From: Prorocentrum cordatum
Taxonomy: Eukaryota > Sar > Dinophyceae > Prorocentrales > Prorocentraceae
DNA length: 64,000 nt
Direction of reading: 5' to 3'
NCBI GenBank assembly: GCA_963575745.1
Contig: CAUYUJ010018871.1
Location: 221,501-285,500 of the forward strand
Below are positions 31,601-43,380 of this stretch, piece by piece. The notes under the pieces are model-generated. The model was given only the letters and a program-made list of their open reading frames with translations, was not told the origin of the DNA and ran no database searches. Made by a program: the position numbers and the translations under genes. Position 1 is the stretch's first letter; every line of letters begins with the position of its first letter.

Positions 31601-34334
31601 CGATTCCTTCAAGCTCGTCGGGAGTTACATCAACGCAGAGGCAGCGCCGGCTCCAGCCGCGCTTAACCTCACGGCCACCGCAGACGCCCGTGTACGGAGG
31701 GCGACTATCCGCCTGCCGCGCATTGGCAAGCTCCCGTCGCCGATGCTTATCAAGGCGCGGCACGCCCGATCCCTGGCTGCCAGCGTCTGCACCACGGGCA
31801 CCGACATTCAAGCACCATCAGGCCCAGCCAAGACTGCCTACAACCACGCCCTCAAGGCGGCTATCCGCCCCAAGGGGAACAAGTGGGTCGAGTTCTGGAC
31901 TCTCATGGCCGTGTGCGTGCCGGGACACGCCCTTGAGATCGACGCCATCACGCAGCGTGAAGCATTCCTGTGCCTGCGGCGACAGGTTAACCGCGACGTT
32001 ACACTCTGCGGGCTCGCCAGAGACCTCCAACACCACGTCCAGACCCTGTTTGGTGGAGGACCCGTCGGACGACTCGTCCAGTCGCTCCAGCAGCTCCGAT
32101 GGACCTGGCCCACATTTGGCATCATGTACGACGACTGGGGCTGCCCGATCAGCTGGCTGAATTTACCCCAAAACGCCTTCCTGCACATGCTGCGGGCCTC
32201 ACAACGCAGGGCATTTCTGCGGAGGATCAAGCCACGGCGACACGACCTTGGCTACCTCGCCTCTGTCAGACAGGGCCTTGACCTCTTCGCCAGCACGTGG
32301 CTCGCGCGAACTAAAGGAGCAGCCAAATGCACTGCCTGGCAGCTGGCGCTCCTCCTGAACTACCTGTCGGGCGGGGACCACACCCAACAGCGACGATCCC
32401 GATCAAACACGTCGGCAGACCCCAGCCCCATGTGCCGCTACTGTGACGAGGAAGAGGAAACTCAGGAGCACACTGTCCGCGACTGTAAGTGCTGGGCCCG
32501 AGAAAGACTCCCTCTCACCACCCTCATCAGTGACGACCAGTGGGCCCGTCTTCCGCCGCACACAAGACACTGCGGGCTCTTCGACGAAGACCCAGCCCTC
32601 CTCGACCTGCAGGCCGACCTCGCGAGGGACCCGCTGCCACAGCCCATTCCGCGGCCCTCCCCTGATGGTGATCCTGCGGCTTCAGCCCAGGACACCTACA
32701 CCACCTACCTTGACTACGACACTGGTTGGACATGGGTCTATGCTGCCACGGACGGTGCGTGCACCAACCAAGCCATCCCATTGCTAGCACGAGCGGGTTA
32801 CGGCGTCTACTACGGCATCGATCACCGCATGAACTACAGTGCACGCGTTCACGGCCTAACGCAGAACGCCCAGGTTGCGGAGACCCTCGCCATTGTCCAC
32901 CTTACGGCATGTGCCGAACGGCCCGTGCACGTTTTCGTGGACAACCAGGCGGTGGTCGATGGGTTCCAAAGCATCATCGACGGACATCCAGCGCCGCAGG
33001 GCACGCACGCGGAGCTCTGGGAAAAGATCCACCGATGTGTTATGGCCAAGCCCAACATGTTTCGCGTCGAAAAAATCGCCAGCCACCTGGGAGACCTGGG
33101 CATCGACCTTGGGCTCATCGGGCCCATCGCGGAGGAGTTCAACCGTCAGGCCGACGCCCTTGCCACAGCGGCGGCACGCACGCACAACCTCCCCGACGAC
33201 ATTGTTGAAGCTGCCAAAACACGACATCGCCAAGCGACCGTGCTTCATGGGGTCGCTGTCGCTATCTACGAGCGCAGACACCGTACTCTGCCGCTCCCAC
33301 ACCGCAGGGCTGGGTTTACAGCAGCGGAACTCAGCAAAATGGAACCGAACCCCCTGCTGTCGGACCAGGCACCACCCGCGGCTGGACCATACATCCCGCA
33401 GAACCCGGATGAGCTCTGGGCCGAGGCCCAACGGGCGATGCACGACGAACAGGAGGACGACCCGTTCGGCTTCGGCGGGGGATTAGACTTCCTGGACGAC
33501 GGGCCAGCCAGCGCCAACCCTGCCCCGTCGGGCAGCCTCTCGACGCCCACCTCGACTCCGCCACCGAGAGCGACATCGCACCCACATGATGACGTCGCTC
33601 ACCGTCAAGACGCCGACGAGGACCTTTATGATCCCCTCGGATTGAGTGGCAGCATAGACGACGCCCCGCCGACACCCCACGCTGCCGACGATGCCGCTTC
33701 ATCGAGACGCCACCCGACCACGCGGCCGACCTCCGAGCCCTCGCACGGCATCATGATTGGTCCCCCCGTGCCACCCACCCCGTCCCCCCACCAGCGCCAG
33801 CCCGCGGGGGCGGCTCCAGCCCCCCCGCAGGGCACTGAGCCAGTCAGGCCGTCGCACCCCGTCCACGCTTTTACTGTTGCTGGGTGCGAGGCTGCGGCTC
33901 CTCCGTCCTCACGGGGCGTGGCCCTAGCGGCTTCAGCCCTGGGACCGCGCGTTACCCTCCAGTCGCCTCACAAGGGCGACGGCCGCCAGCACACGGATCG
34001 CCGCACCGCGCTGGTCCACCACCTGGCCAGGCGCACCGATGACCTCGTCCCCGCCACGAGGCCCGCGGCCGCAGGCACAGAGCAGCCGCCCCTCACCGAC
34101 CGCGAAGCCGAGCTGTCCCAGTCTATGGCCGCTCTTCAGCAGAGGTGTGCTGCTCTCGCCGCCGACCTTGCCGCTGCTCAAGCCCGTCAAGGCCCTCTGC
34201 TCCAGCGCCTCCACCGCGCCGGGCGTGCCTTCGCCGAGCTGCTTACGCCCTCGCCCGATGGTGCTGCGCCGCCACTCACCCTCCATGCTATGCTGTCATC
34301 GCTCCGCGGCGCTCCGCCTGGAGCCCCGCGCTAA
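28668..34334 (+). CDS. LINE-1 ORF2: endonuclease, reverse transcriptase, RNase H
   Basis: The ATG at 28668-28670 overlaps the ORF1 stop (28669-28671); an upstream ATG at 28602 is also in frame. The endonuclease has HLVSLNITSL, IALQETRH, ASGGVAIL, ICMDANTNID and SRIDYIIANQ; the usual SDH appears as KSH. RT motif A is LDRQKCFDYL (about 31135), B GHLQGSSWSL (about 31305), C TTFVDDSNS (about 31407), with both Asp present. A CCHC finger follows (CRYCDEEEETQEHTVRDC, 32431). RNase H then has ATDGAC (32746), AETLAI (32877), VDNQAV (32938) and NRQADALA (33141). The C-terminus has two acidic motifs (DDPFGFGGG, DLYDPLGLSG) and a predicted coiled coil (about 34090-34260). Frame intact throughout. Confidence 0.93.
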   Translation: MSSYCGQAFYLGDGQAALHRAGRANPSSTDGDGPGRSIHLVSLNITSLPANWPTITALGVDHNAAVIALQETRHAKPTRQAIATNAANPHHGGYQASLGPDLDLARAQRKAAHGGTDHTVEGNTGASGGVAILSKDAIVDSTVDDIATCIATLKAKKRWHEAFLPLCTQHRRRRRRNNHGPAGIYIASLYGVAGGDSTDLFRLADCAAARVGSAPYFICMDANTNIDDNPHLLHMMQHGWFNVAEGTPDHTMHTYGNIPDWDRVTKCPRTSRIDYIIANQAARSLVTDFCYLRDLPAKSHVGLQVTLDLSRLDHTAPRLLAPTPYPPNDGAHEDHELQALGTLIAGRYHDRMEQADTRDDVERMFALANEASHEYHLTRLRDLPPPPPDHPKKKAPTMHGLTPTFEERPAVPRAFPTYGASTIHMNRLRKLHRQLCELRFIGQHHHMDCRAIPPHLAQRIDCTWTAARLLCHKLRPTALLAFPDAWTPDVPAPRGEHLDRLIQNLDSELARRANRAKAERIKIWAEGVREPSGRKAAIYARAADCSPTAYLRTPTTPDDAQLHCDTTAFNPDQASTDDSDADTDAGGFSPSDGSSLDTDNDDGHTRGPPPAQVPDALPANAIVANTKDMLKLMVDTWEPILGRYRARAGHDAEAMPTWADFYDEYRQELPTPSPAAPFHLTDDQLIHFIRTRSPRRAGGLDGWTTKEAKELPDDILRLFASVLRAMQRTGTIPEPLLHVPNPCLRKGRGELPTDQRLLSVLSVWMYAWEAPAYRSLTTWRQGWTHATSFGAVPKATIGDVSTSLALRIEHARTLLLPLAGAALDRQKCFDYLITDICLNLALHAGCPQDIVTVRRNFYRHHKRYIRMNGAYSRDLARTNGHLQGSSWSLDDIKLLMCVWTKRQHRYVPRSLSTTFVDDSNSTTHTASELQKSLDETAKFDRFSGQRIHPGKVAGWALTDELHAAVTQLTLADRPLRVVDSFKLVGSYINAEAAPAPAALNLTATADARVRRATIRLPRIGKLPSPMLIKARHARSLAASVCTTGTDIQAPSGPAKTAYNHALKAAIRPKGNKWVEFWTLMAVCVPGHALEIDAITQREAFLCLRRQVNRDVTLCGLARDLQHHVQTLFGGGPVGRLVQSLQQLRWTWPTFGIMYDDWGCPISWLNLPQNAFLHMLRASQRRAFLRRIKPRRHDLGYLASVRQGLDLFASTWLARTKGAAKCTAWQLALLLNYLSGGDHTQQRRSRSNTSADPSPMCRYCDEEEETQEHTVRDCKCWARERLPLTTLISDDQWARLPPHTRHCGLFDEDPALLDLQADLARDPLPQPIPRPSPDGDPAASAQDTYTTYLDYDTGWTWVYAATDGACTNQAIPLLARAGYGVYYGIDHRMNYSARVHGLTQNAQVAETLAIVHLTACAERPVHVFVDNQAVVDGFQSIIDGHPAPQGTHAELWEKIHRCVMAKPNMFRVEKIASHLGDLGIDLGLIGPIAEEFNRQADALATAAARTHNLPDDIVEAAKTRHRQATVLHGVAVAIYERRHRTLPLPHRRAGFTAAELSKMEPNPLLSDQAPPAAGPYIPQNPDELWAEAQRAMHDEQEDDPFGFGGGLDFLDDGPASANPAPSGSLSTPTSTPPPRATSHPHDDVAHRQDADEDLYDPLGLSGSIDDAPPTPHAADDAASSRRHPTTRPTSEPSHGIMIGPPVPPTPSPHQRQPAGAAPAPPQGTEPVRPSHPVHAFTVAGCEAAAPPSSRGVALAASALGPRVTLQSPHKGDGRQHTDRRTALVHHLARRTDDLVPATRPAAAGTEQPPLTDREAELSQSMAALQQRCAALAADLAAAQARQGPLLQRLHRAGRAFAELLTPSPDGAAPPLTLHAMLSSLRGAPPGAPR

Positions 34335-34696
34335 TCTCCGCCATTCTGCCTGCCCGTGTGCACGCGTGGCCCCGCGTCCACGGTGTCAGGGCGTGGGGGC
34401 GGGGGGTGCCCCGTCCCTGCGCGCCGCGTTGCGGCCAAGCGCCCAACTGGCGGTCTGCCAAGCCGCCTAGCCACGTGTCAGCACGTCGCCTTTCTTGTTG
34501 GGGCCTTCTTCGTCACGCGGTCTGACACGTGAGATCTTCACTGTCTGTCCGCCGTCTGTAGCGTCAGTCGCATTGCGCCGGGGGAGGGGGTTTGTTGCCC
34601 GCCCTCGTATCTCAAGGCTGCACCGCCGCAAATAGTGCTTGGCGGGTTGTCGCACCGCAGTGCGCCTCGCGGACGGACCCTGGTCCGCCTACTTGT

Positions 34697-34700
<4 letters not shown>
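34335..34700 (+). other. LINE-1 3' untranslated region
   Basis: From the ORF2 stop (34332-34334) to the right-hand CT array. GC-rich with no recognisable tail repeat or poly-A; the element appears to end at CTTGTCCGG, adjoining CT. Confidence 0.6.
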
Positions 34701-35345
<645 letters not shown>

Positions 35346-35357
35346 CTCCCTGGCTTG

Positions 35358-35770
35358 ACTTTGGAGGTAGCATCAGGCGGGAGCCTCGTCTGTGAGTGAA
35401 TTGTGAGGAGGTCTCAGGCGGGAGCTATGGGGCCCGCACCTCATGTTTCTAATCCTAGGCGGGTCATTCGAAACGTGTACCTGTCGTCACTTTTGGGCCC
35501 CTGTGGCGAGAATCTGGAGGTAGTATCAGGCGGGAGCTTCGTCTGTGAGTGAATTGTGAGGAAGTTTCAGGCGGGGGCCCCTCCCTATGGGGCCCGCACT
35601 TCATGTTTCTAATCCGAGGCGGGTCATTCGAAACGCGTAACTGTCGTCACTTTTGGGCCCCTGCGGCGAGAATCTGGAGGAAGTATCAAGCGGGAGCCTC
35701 GTCTGCGAGTGAATTGCGACAAAATCTCAGGCGGGAAGCCTCTCCCTATGGGGCCCGCACTTCATGCTTT
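35358..35770 (+). repeat. Three tandem units of the 160-bp family, copy B
   Basis: Same words as the copy A array (GCATCAGGCGGGAGCC, CGTCTGTGAGTGAATTG, GCGGGTCATTCGAAACG), unit starts near 35366, 35521 and 35680. Confidence 0.9.
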
Positions 35771-35794
35771 TAATCCGAGGCGGCGGGCCATCCG

Positions 35795-36358
35795 GAGCTG
35801 AAGAAGAAGTCGGGGCTCGTGCAGGAGCAACGGGCCACCATCGCGTCCTTCGAGTTGCACGCAGACGACGAGCGGGACTGCGAGGAGCGCGCGCCGGGCC
35901 AGCTCTTCCGCCCCCGCTACCTCCCGCAGGGAATCTGGCTGCAGGCGCACGGCTTCCAGGAGTCCCCGATCTACAAGGAGGTCGCCGAGGTGCTGCAGCA
36001 GGGCGCCGACGGCGCTGCCGACGACGCCGAGGCCGAAGCGCGGGCGATGAGCTTGCTCATGTTCAGGCCCAGCGAGCAGGAGCTCACGTGGCAAAGCTCG
36101 GGGGCGCACACTGCGCGCCGCTCGGGGTTCACCCTGGCGCACGCGTTCTACCTGACCTCCACGCTGTTGCAGGGCCAGACGCTGCGCAAGGGCGTCGCCA
36201 TCGACTGCGCCAGGGATGGGGGCGCTGGCCGCACGGGCATGTCGGACGAGATTTGGCGGCTGCACCTCTACGTCACGTTCCCCCGCGCCACGCGCATGCG
36301 GAACATGCCGATCCTGCGGCCGCCCGCGCGAGAGTTCCTGGAGCGCGGGCCGCCGGCG
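35795..36358 (+). pseudogene. SF1 helicase C-terminal fragment, copy B
   Basis: Frame 2 reads ELKKKSGLVQEQRATIASFE, then LPQGIWLQAHGFQESPIY, then FTLAHAFYLTSTLLQGQTLR and LHLYVTFPRATRM. It matches the copy A fragment but extends further upstream. It stops matching right after ERGPPA at about 36358, where LINE-B-related sequence begins, so the last 30 or so codons present in copy A are missing. Superfamily 1 motifs V and VI are visible; no ATPase core is present. Same caveats as copy A on whether it is a host exon or cargo. Confidence 0.6.
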
Positions 36359-37173
36359 GATCTTTCAGTGCATTGCGTGGGAGCCCAGTCATTGGCCCCG
36401 ATCGACCCCCCCCCCCAGATCCAAATCTGGCGCAGACCCCCCACAGACAGCAGGCCCCTCCCGCAGTCGGGGCAGATCAGGGGCTGGCACCAACGGCGCC
36501 CACCATGGCTCGCTGCCCAGCGGAAGACGGCGGCAGCGCGGAGGGAGATGGGGCGAGACAACAGTCCCCCAGATATACCCACGACCCGCCCTTGCAGAGG
36601 CCGGCTGCGGCAGGGGAGACTGGCGGGCCAGACGCGAACGAAAGGGGCACGGGGACGGACGCTCAGGGGCGAGAGGGTCCTGACCAGACCTCCCCCAGAC
36701 CCACCCTGGACCCCACCTCGATCCCCGCGCCGCCCACGCCCCCCTCCTCCCCCTGCCGCGGGGTCGCGCAGGAGTCCGAGCCGCCAGTAGCAGGTGCCAC
36801 CCAGCTCCCGGAGGCTGATGATGACGCCCCAGGGGGGAATCGAGAGGCGGTAGTGGATGGGAACCCTAGAGAGGGCCATGAGGAGGCTAATCAGCCCACA
36901 GAAGCGGATAGCGCTGTCCACCCACCATGGGAACAGGCGCCTGGACCGCCCCACGCAGTGGCGGGTCTCTCCCCCGAGAGACCGCCAGATGACGAGGGAA
37001 GTGGCGACCTTACACATGTGACATTGCGGCTGTTGGCTGCACCCTCCACCTCCTGTGTGAATGCAATTGTGAACAATGCGGCTGTTGGCTGCACCTCCAA
37101 TCCGCCCCCTCCTCCTCCTCCTCCTCCTCCTCCTCCTGACGGAAATGTGAACACTGCGGCTGTTGGCTGAACC
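36359..37173 (+). CDS. LINE-B proline-rich, acidic leader
   Basis: Frame 1 is open to TGA 37168-37170 and reads RGSPVIGPDRPPPPDPNLAQ, later PDANERGTGTDAQGREGPDQ and EADDDAPGGNREAVVDGNPR. The mix of acidic and Pro residues is more protein-like than the other frames, but the GC-rich composition leaves all frames open. It ends in a segment made of three TGCGGCTGTTGGCTG motifs and a CCT-repeat. It may be the N-terminus of ORF1, or a fragment of an older copy lying upstream of the true start. Confidence 0.3.
37023..37173 (+). repeat. Three TGCGGCTGTTGGCTG motifs with a (CCT)n tract
   Basis: The motif occurs at about 37025, 37077 and 37155 (spacing 52 and 78 bp), each but the first preceded by GTGAACA. 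The same motif sits at the 3' end of LINE-B, 53368-53382. Confidence 0.85.
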
Positions 37174-37188
37174 CCCCATCACCACGAG

Positions 37189-38760
37189 ATGCAGACTGCG
37201 GCGGCCGTTGGCCGCAACCCACCGGACGGCCCAGCCCAAGATCAGTTTACGCCAACACCCAGGGTGGGCGCGCAGAGAGCCCTCGGGGCCTGCGAGAGCG
37301 CCCACCCCAGGGGCGTGCCGGATCAGAGTAGCACCAGCATGGGTGAATCGTCGCCCGCCTTTCCTTTCCCCCCCGCCCCACTCCACTCCTGCCTCCCCCC
37401 TGACCTCCCCCCCCGGCAGGTGCTGGCGAGGCGGGCGCTCTTGGTGAAGACCATGAGATCCCCCCCCCCACGCCCCCCCTCCACCCGATCGGGATCGGGG
37501 CGGAAGGCGGACGGCAGCCCCAGGACGAGGTCGATTGGGAGTGGATCATTGAGGCTGGCGAGCCCAGCAGAAGCACCCCCGATAGCGACGTGCACTGCGA
37601 TTGGGGGGGAACCCGACGCGATCGAGGGCAGATCCGCCCCCGTCGCCCTTGGACGCCCGATCGCCCCTCCCCCGGCCCCCCCTCGCCACCACCGCCAGGC
37701 TCAAGTCAGCGCAGTTGGGAGGAACAGTCGGACGACCCCGAACACAGACCTCCCAGCTACGGCCTAGGTCTAGGTCCCCTTAGGCCCTACTACCACCCCC
37801 GACGACGCGGCAGTCGCGACGCCGACGTGCCCTTCCTGGCCCAGATGGTCGCCGACCCAAGGGGCACCATGAGAGGGGACACCCTGGCAACACTCGTGGC
37901 GCACCACGAACCACTGGAGGGGCCCATGGAGAGAGCTCCCCAGGCGAACAGCGCGCTGTCAAGCGATGAGCCAGGGCCTCGAGAACCTGGCAAGCTTCTG
38001 CTGGCTCCGCCACCCCCCCTGGCACGCTGGAATCCGCGCGGGGCCTCGCTTGGTTGGGAACGTCCCTAGCCCTCTCAGGGCAGCACCCAATCGGATGGCC
38101 CAGCTGGAACAAGGACCCCCCCAACAGCGCTACGCCAGCGCCCCGGCCCTCGCCCAGCTAGACTTGTCCTGGCTTGCATGGTCCATCACAGGCTCCGACC
38201 ACGAGGCGAGACTGGGAGGGGTGGGTCCAGACCCAGTGCAGGCGCTGGCTTTCTGGTACTCAAGCCCGACACAGGACCCAGCCATCGAGGCGGAGAGCCT
38301 GGACTGCGATGACCCAACCGAGGCAGAGCTTATCGCGGCCCAACTGGAATACGACGCCCTACACTTTGCCTCCCCCTGCACGGACATTGGGGTTAGGGAC
38401 CCGTCCGAAGGCCTCTTTCCGGCGCCCCTACTAGGGCTCTCGAGGTGGCGGCGCGACGCAGCCCCTGACGCGAGCGACGCTGGAGCCGACCCCGACCACA
38501 GGGTCAAGCTATGCCACTACCTCATCCACGAGCACCGCCGCAACCGGGTCCACTTCCCAGACCACAGGGAGGTCAGAAATTGGGCGGTGAATAGAGGGCA
38601 GTGGGTCGAGGTTGGGGACGACGTCCTATCCACCGGACAGCAGGGGGCGGGACCTGACGGCTGGGCCGCCCCGGCCATCCCCGGCGCAGGGCCCCGACCC
38701 CAGGCATCCCAGGAGCTATCCTCGAGGGCAGCGACGCGCCAGAGGGACCGTGGCCCATAA
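37189..38760 (+). pseudogene. LINE-B ORF1 region, N-terminal part, unrecognised
   Basis: The most protein-like reading moves between frames: frame 3 at about 37440-38040 (EVDWEWIIEAGEPSRSTPDS, then DVPFLAQMVADPRGTMRGD), then frame 1 at about 38085-38760 (LDLSWLAWSITGSDHEARLG, then RNRVHFPDHREVRNWAVNRG). The change falls near short C-runs at 38012 and 38119. Trp-rich structured stretches alternate with proline linkers. No family recognised; position suggests the structural part of the polyprotein. Confidence 0.4.
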
Positions 38761-38774
38761 ACAATACCTCCCAC

Positions 38775-39308
38775 ATGATAAGGTTCGGGGACTTCTTCCA
38801 CCCATCTGACAGATGCGGGCACTGCGGCCGCTGGCTTGCACGGGATCCCCACGGCCCCATGTGCATTGTCTGCCACAGGCTTGCCTCCCCGTGGCGTCTG
38901 GCTATGGACGGATTCCACTCCGGCAGCCCCGAAGCCCCAGGACATCCCTTCGATTCGCTCGGCACCCCGCTCATCTTCCAGCTGGCCAGGGTGGGGGCGC
39001 GATACGCCCCCATCACCAGCCACATTTGCTCCCCAGACCACCTACCAGAGACCTCCAGCTACTCTCCATCCTGGCTGATCTCGGAGTTGCTTGCGGCATG
39101 GCGCCACATGACGGACATGGCGCCCGCCTGCGGCGGGGCCGCAAGCGAATCCTGGCACCCGACCGCAGACAGGGAGGACCCGAGCCTGGGGGGCGAACCG
39201 ATGCTGAGCCGCGGTGAGCGCCCTCGCCAGACTCTGCAGCGCCCCGCAGGGATGGGCCCTGGATGCCGTGACACAAATCCGGGATCGCATCAGGGAGGCC
39301 CCCTCTAG
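38775..39308 (+). CDS. LINE-B region with zinc-ribbon-like CxxC pair
   Basis: Frame 3 reads MIRFGDFFHPSDRCGHCGRW, then MCIVCHRLASPWRL. Two CxxC knuckles spaced about 13 residues apart (about 38815-38874) suggest a small zinc ribbon. The rest (FDSLGTPLIFQLARVG, PSWLISELLAAWRHM) looks helical. It overlaps the next open frame (39214 onward), where the coding reading appears to switch to frame 1. Confidence 0.45.
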   Translation: MIRFGDFFHPSDRCGHCGRWLARDPHGPMCIVCHRLASPWRLAMDGFHSGSPEAPGHPFDSLGTPLIFQLARVGARYAPITSHICSPDHLPETSSYSPSWLISELLAAWRHMTDMAPACGGAASESWHPTADREDPSLGGEPMLSRGERPRQTLQRPAGMGPGCRDTNPGSHQGGPL

Positions 39309-41408
39309 CCGGTCTCTGCGTGAGTGGGTGCCTAGAAGCCTCGCCCAATTCCCCCTCGTAGCGTTGCCGGCCCAGCCCCCCGACCTCGCGGGCGCAAGGA
39401 CCAGCCTGGAAAATCTGAGGATGAGATTCCGGCAGAGCCTTGGCAACTTCCCCACAGACGACGCAGACTGGTTCCGAAGCGGAATAGGAGGAAACTTCCT
39501 GGACCAAGCCCTCGGCGCCACCTCAGAAGATGGCCCCCCCCCCCCGGGGCGCACGACGTGGACGTCGAGGCAACGGAGGCGGCCTGCGCCGCTCTTACTG
39601 CCCCCGCCAGAAGGGAAGGGACACTCATCGCCGACCACCTCACACCAGACAGCCCCTGCGGTGCAGCAGCGCGCCTCGCAATCACGCTGCGCACCAGGGT
39701 GCGAGGGGCGGGCCCCCCTGTATCCAGTGGAGTCAACCAGCAAGCGGTGAGGAGAGAGGTCTCCGATAACCGAACCGTCGATGGGCAGCAGCTGAATGGC
39801 GGCGCCCAGCTGCCCCCAGAAAGGGAGGGCAGCGCACGCCGCCTGCTACAGGACATCACGGAGATCCGCGCGCAGGTAGCAAGCGACAGCATACCGAACA
39901 AAATGACCTGGAGCAGGGTCCTGGTCCCCTTCATTTGGGAATCAGCCACAGAAGGGGGACGAAGCACCCTAGAACACGTCTTCGAGGCTGCCGGGATCCC
40001 CACCCACATAGTGGCACATGCAGCCAGGCGATGGAACGTCATGGGCGTCTCCACCCTACAGGGAGCACACCACCGCCTCGGCCTTGAAGCGGCAACCCTC
40101 TCGCACCTGGCCGGAAGAGAGGTCGAGGCCCCCCTTCCAGGGGGATACATCCACCCAGAACTCCAGGAGCACACTATGAGTTGGCTTGACCCCTTCGGAT
40201 ACCTCCAGGAAGGAATCTTGACAGGAGACCGGGCCGCGGTAGAAAGGGGAGCGCAGGCTCGACTCGCCAGGACGAGCGCCAGAAGCGGCAATGCAGGTGT
40301 CGGAGGAGCGGGAGGCCGCCATCCCCCCCCCCCCCCCCCGGCCGAAGGAGGGACGCAGGGCACCACAACCCTTTGGCATGGAGACATCAGGCAAATACTC
40401 GGCGAGGACACCGACAACAGCGACAGGTCCTCTGCCCAGTCGCACCGCAGAGGTGACACGTTGGACGCTTTCATCCGAGCCCTGGACGCCACTCAGAGAG
40501 ACGATGAGGCCGCAGGAAAAACCAGGCAGCACTGCATCGACCGCAGCTCCTACAGCGGCGCTGACGCGCAGCTCGTAGCGGAGGGCCTCCTGAGAGAAGC
40601 CAGGTCACACCTCGAACCGGGAAACTGGATATCCAGGGCCATGCGGCTGTGCCTGGCACCGCATTACACCCCCCTCCTTCGACCAGTGCTCCAAGTACGA
40701 GGCATGGACGCCAGGCCGTTCGAGGTCCTCAGCAGATGGCTGCAGCTAGCAGGCATCCACACGCCCAACGACATCAGAGGCGCACTGGGCGAATGTGAGG
40801 AGCAGGCCCCCAACGCGCATGCCCCCTTCGGAAACAGCCAGATCAGCCTCCTCCTGCGGACCACGGGGCTCAGGGCATGCCTGACTGAGGAGGAGGCGGC
40901 CTCGACAACCCGCCTACTCATAGAGAGCCTGGGCACCTCCATCTCCAACGCAACTGACCCGCCTGGGGATGCCGAAAGGGTGCTCAGGGAAGGCGAACCA
41001 GAGCCCGTGCCAGGATGGGACGCAGGTGATGACACACAGGCTTGCACCATCTGCACGGGGGACTTCGACGGGGCGGCGGAAGTCCTCATACTCTGTGGGC
41101 ACAGATTCCACAAGCACTGCCTTGAGCGCTGGAGGCAGAGCCAGCCCGGGATCTTCAGGGAGGGAGGGAGCTCCATGCCAATTCGCCGCCCCCACTGCAG
41201 AGCCAATGACAGAGGCAGCGTCTCCGCCCCTCCCCCTGGAGCCCCGCCCCCCTCGGAACCGCAGGGGGTACTCCAGCTCAGGGACGGGCTCTTGACACCC
41301 ATGAGGCCCCCCATCACGCACCAGGAGCTCGCGTCCGCAACGCATGGACTGCCTAAGGGCCGACCTGGTCTCCATTCGGGGACCGAACACCTACATCACA
41401 ATTCGTGA
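39214..41408 (+). CDS. LINE-B region with degenerate RING-type finger
   Basis: Frame 1 (39214-39530: LVALPAQPPDLAGARTSLEN, RMRFRQSLGNFP) passes into frame 3 (39558-41408) across a C-run near 39535. Frame 3 has a helical region, a 17-C run at 40323-40339, more helices, then CTICTGDFDG, VLILCGHRFHKHCLERW and PIRRPHC (41043-41205). The C-x2-C, C-x-H-x2-H-x2-C order is that of a RING-H2 finger, but the expected final CPxC reads MPIR followed by PHC, so the second zinc site is doubtful. RING proteins usually act as ubiquitin ligases; finding one in a LINE polyprotein is unusual. Function here is inference only. Confidence 0.55.
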
Positions 41409-43380
41409 CATGCAAAGGATACACGAGCAGATCACTGCCCGCAGGCCCCCCCCCCTCCCAGCCAGCAGGAATGGATGTGGACCACGACGGCGCGACTGGG
41501 CCCCCCGCGCAGGCGAACGAAGGCGGAGGAGGAGGGAGGACTGCCCCACCCCCCTCCCCTCCAGGCAGGAAAGGATGCGCTCGATCCCGATGGGTATTCA
41601 GGCGAGGTGAGCCACCCTGCTGGCCAGGTTCCCGCCGGAAGAGGATAGGCGAGGGGGGCCCCCCCTTCCTGCTTATGGCAGCCGCCAAGGAAGCCGGGCC
41701 CGAACTAGTCATCACGCGGAGGTCCTTAGTCGGCAACAGACACGCGGACAGCACGGGCATCACTCTCGCGATGGCGGGACCGAGCGCGCACGAGCAGATT
41801 AAAGAGCTGGTCCACGATAGAGCCGACTCGGAAGAGGGCCAGGGCACGACCCCCACCGTTCTGGTCGCAGACGCTGGTGCATCCCAGATACAAGCCGCGC
41901 TGGCGGCGGCTGGCTCGGGCGGCGGTCCACGCAGGATCTTCGCCTTAACTGCACAGGGAGACCCGACCCCAGGGGGCCCGGACCCGATCGAACTGACTGC
42001 CACAGCCAACGCGCAGTGGGGGTGCCGGGCAGCCTGCTTGATCACGCACCTGGTGCCCATAGGGGACCCCGTGCGAACGGGAAGGATGACCCCCCCCTCA
42101 GACAGCTTGTAGCGGCACAATTCCACATAACTGACAACCCCCAGAGAACACAGATTCCGCCATCCATCGTGGTCCACTGGGGGGGCAGAGACGCAGATAT
42201 CAGTAGCGCACTGCACATACTCACACCAGAGCACCGCGATGATGCCATCGTGGCCCAGATAACCAGGTGGCAGCAGGTCCTAGAAGGGGGCGAGCACTCA
42301 GCAGTAAAGGTAGAATGGGCCACCACAAAGATACCCCCCCCGAGGGACGAGACCCTCCTCAAAGAGGGGCTGGAGCCACTCTTCCACCACGTCGTGCGAT
42401 GTCGACCTGACAGGCGGACAGGCATGCAGGTCCCCGACGATCAACCCCTCGAGGAACTTCAGATCGCGGCGCAGACCGCTCTGGTCACAAACATCAACGG
42501 GTGCACATGGAGGTCCAAAGAAACATCGGACACCGTACACATCCCTATTCCAGGTGCTGCAACATGTATGGCCTTATCCGTCGCCTCGGACGCAGCAGCA
42601 GCCTTCGGATACAGAGTAGGCCTCAACGGGGGAGGCTTGCTCCTCCTGACGACCCCAGAGAGGATCGCAGCCCCAATACTGCGGCACGTCAGGGACGAGC
42701 TCCCCAGGATTTTCGGGTCCGCGCGTAAGTCCCCCGCTCTGAGTCCCCGAAGAATCTTCTTGGAAGGCAGCTGGGACGGCGGTCCTTCGTTCGCCAGGCT
42801 GGCCGACCCCGAGGACGGCTTCCACCTCCGGTGGAACATAGCAGATCTAGGGCAATCCAGGCAGCAGGACGTGATAGAGGCCGTGGAAGCCACAGCGGGC
42901 CCCGGAGCGGTGGAGCAGGCAACCACTGTGCGCGCTTGGTTCCCCGACACAGGTGACTACAGGCACATGGCTCAGGTGAGAATCAGACTGAACACGGCTG
43001 TGACCACGTCAGCAGCCTTCTGCGGGACAAGCTGCATAACAGCGGGACCGCAGGTCGCCAGGATCTTCCCGGCCACCCTTTCGAGAGAGCAGACCAGAAG
43101 GGACGAAGGGACCCCAATCGCGCAGATAGAACACATCGAAGCCCTGGCGCAGGAAGCTGCGCGACAGGCCCCCGGAAGAGCTGTCCAGCCGCAGATGCTC
43201 GAAGTCACGGCCTTTGACCGACGAGGTGGGCAAGTTGGCCCCCCCCCGTGTCAGGCCTATGCGCCCAGACCTTTGGATTCCACAACGCGCAACTCTGCGG
43301 ATGTTTCCAGCCTCGATAGGCTCATCCGGGGCGAGACTGCACACAAGAGCTTGGCCGCTGCCCGCAGGGGCAGAGGGTAG
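41405..43380 (+). pseudogene. LINE-B unrecognised region, two frames joined at a C-run
   Basis: Frame 2 (41405-42112) reads PELVITRRSLVGNRHADSTG and TPTVLVADAGASQIQAALAA. At the C-run near 42089 the same peptide neighbourhood continues in frame 1 (42016-43380): SIVVHWGGRDADISSALHIL, ATCMALSVASDAAAAFGYRV, GLLLLTTPERIAAPILRHVR. Composition is that of a folded alpha/beta protein, but no family is recognised. It lies between the RING-like finger and the methyltransferase. Confidence 0.45.
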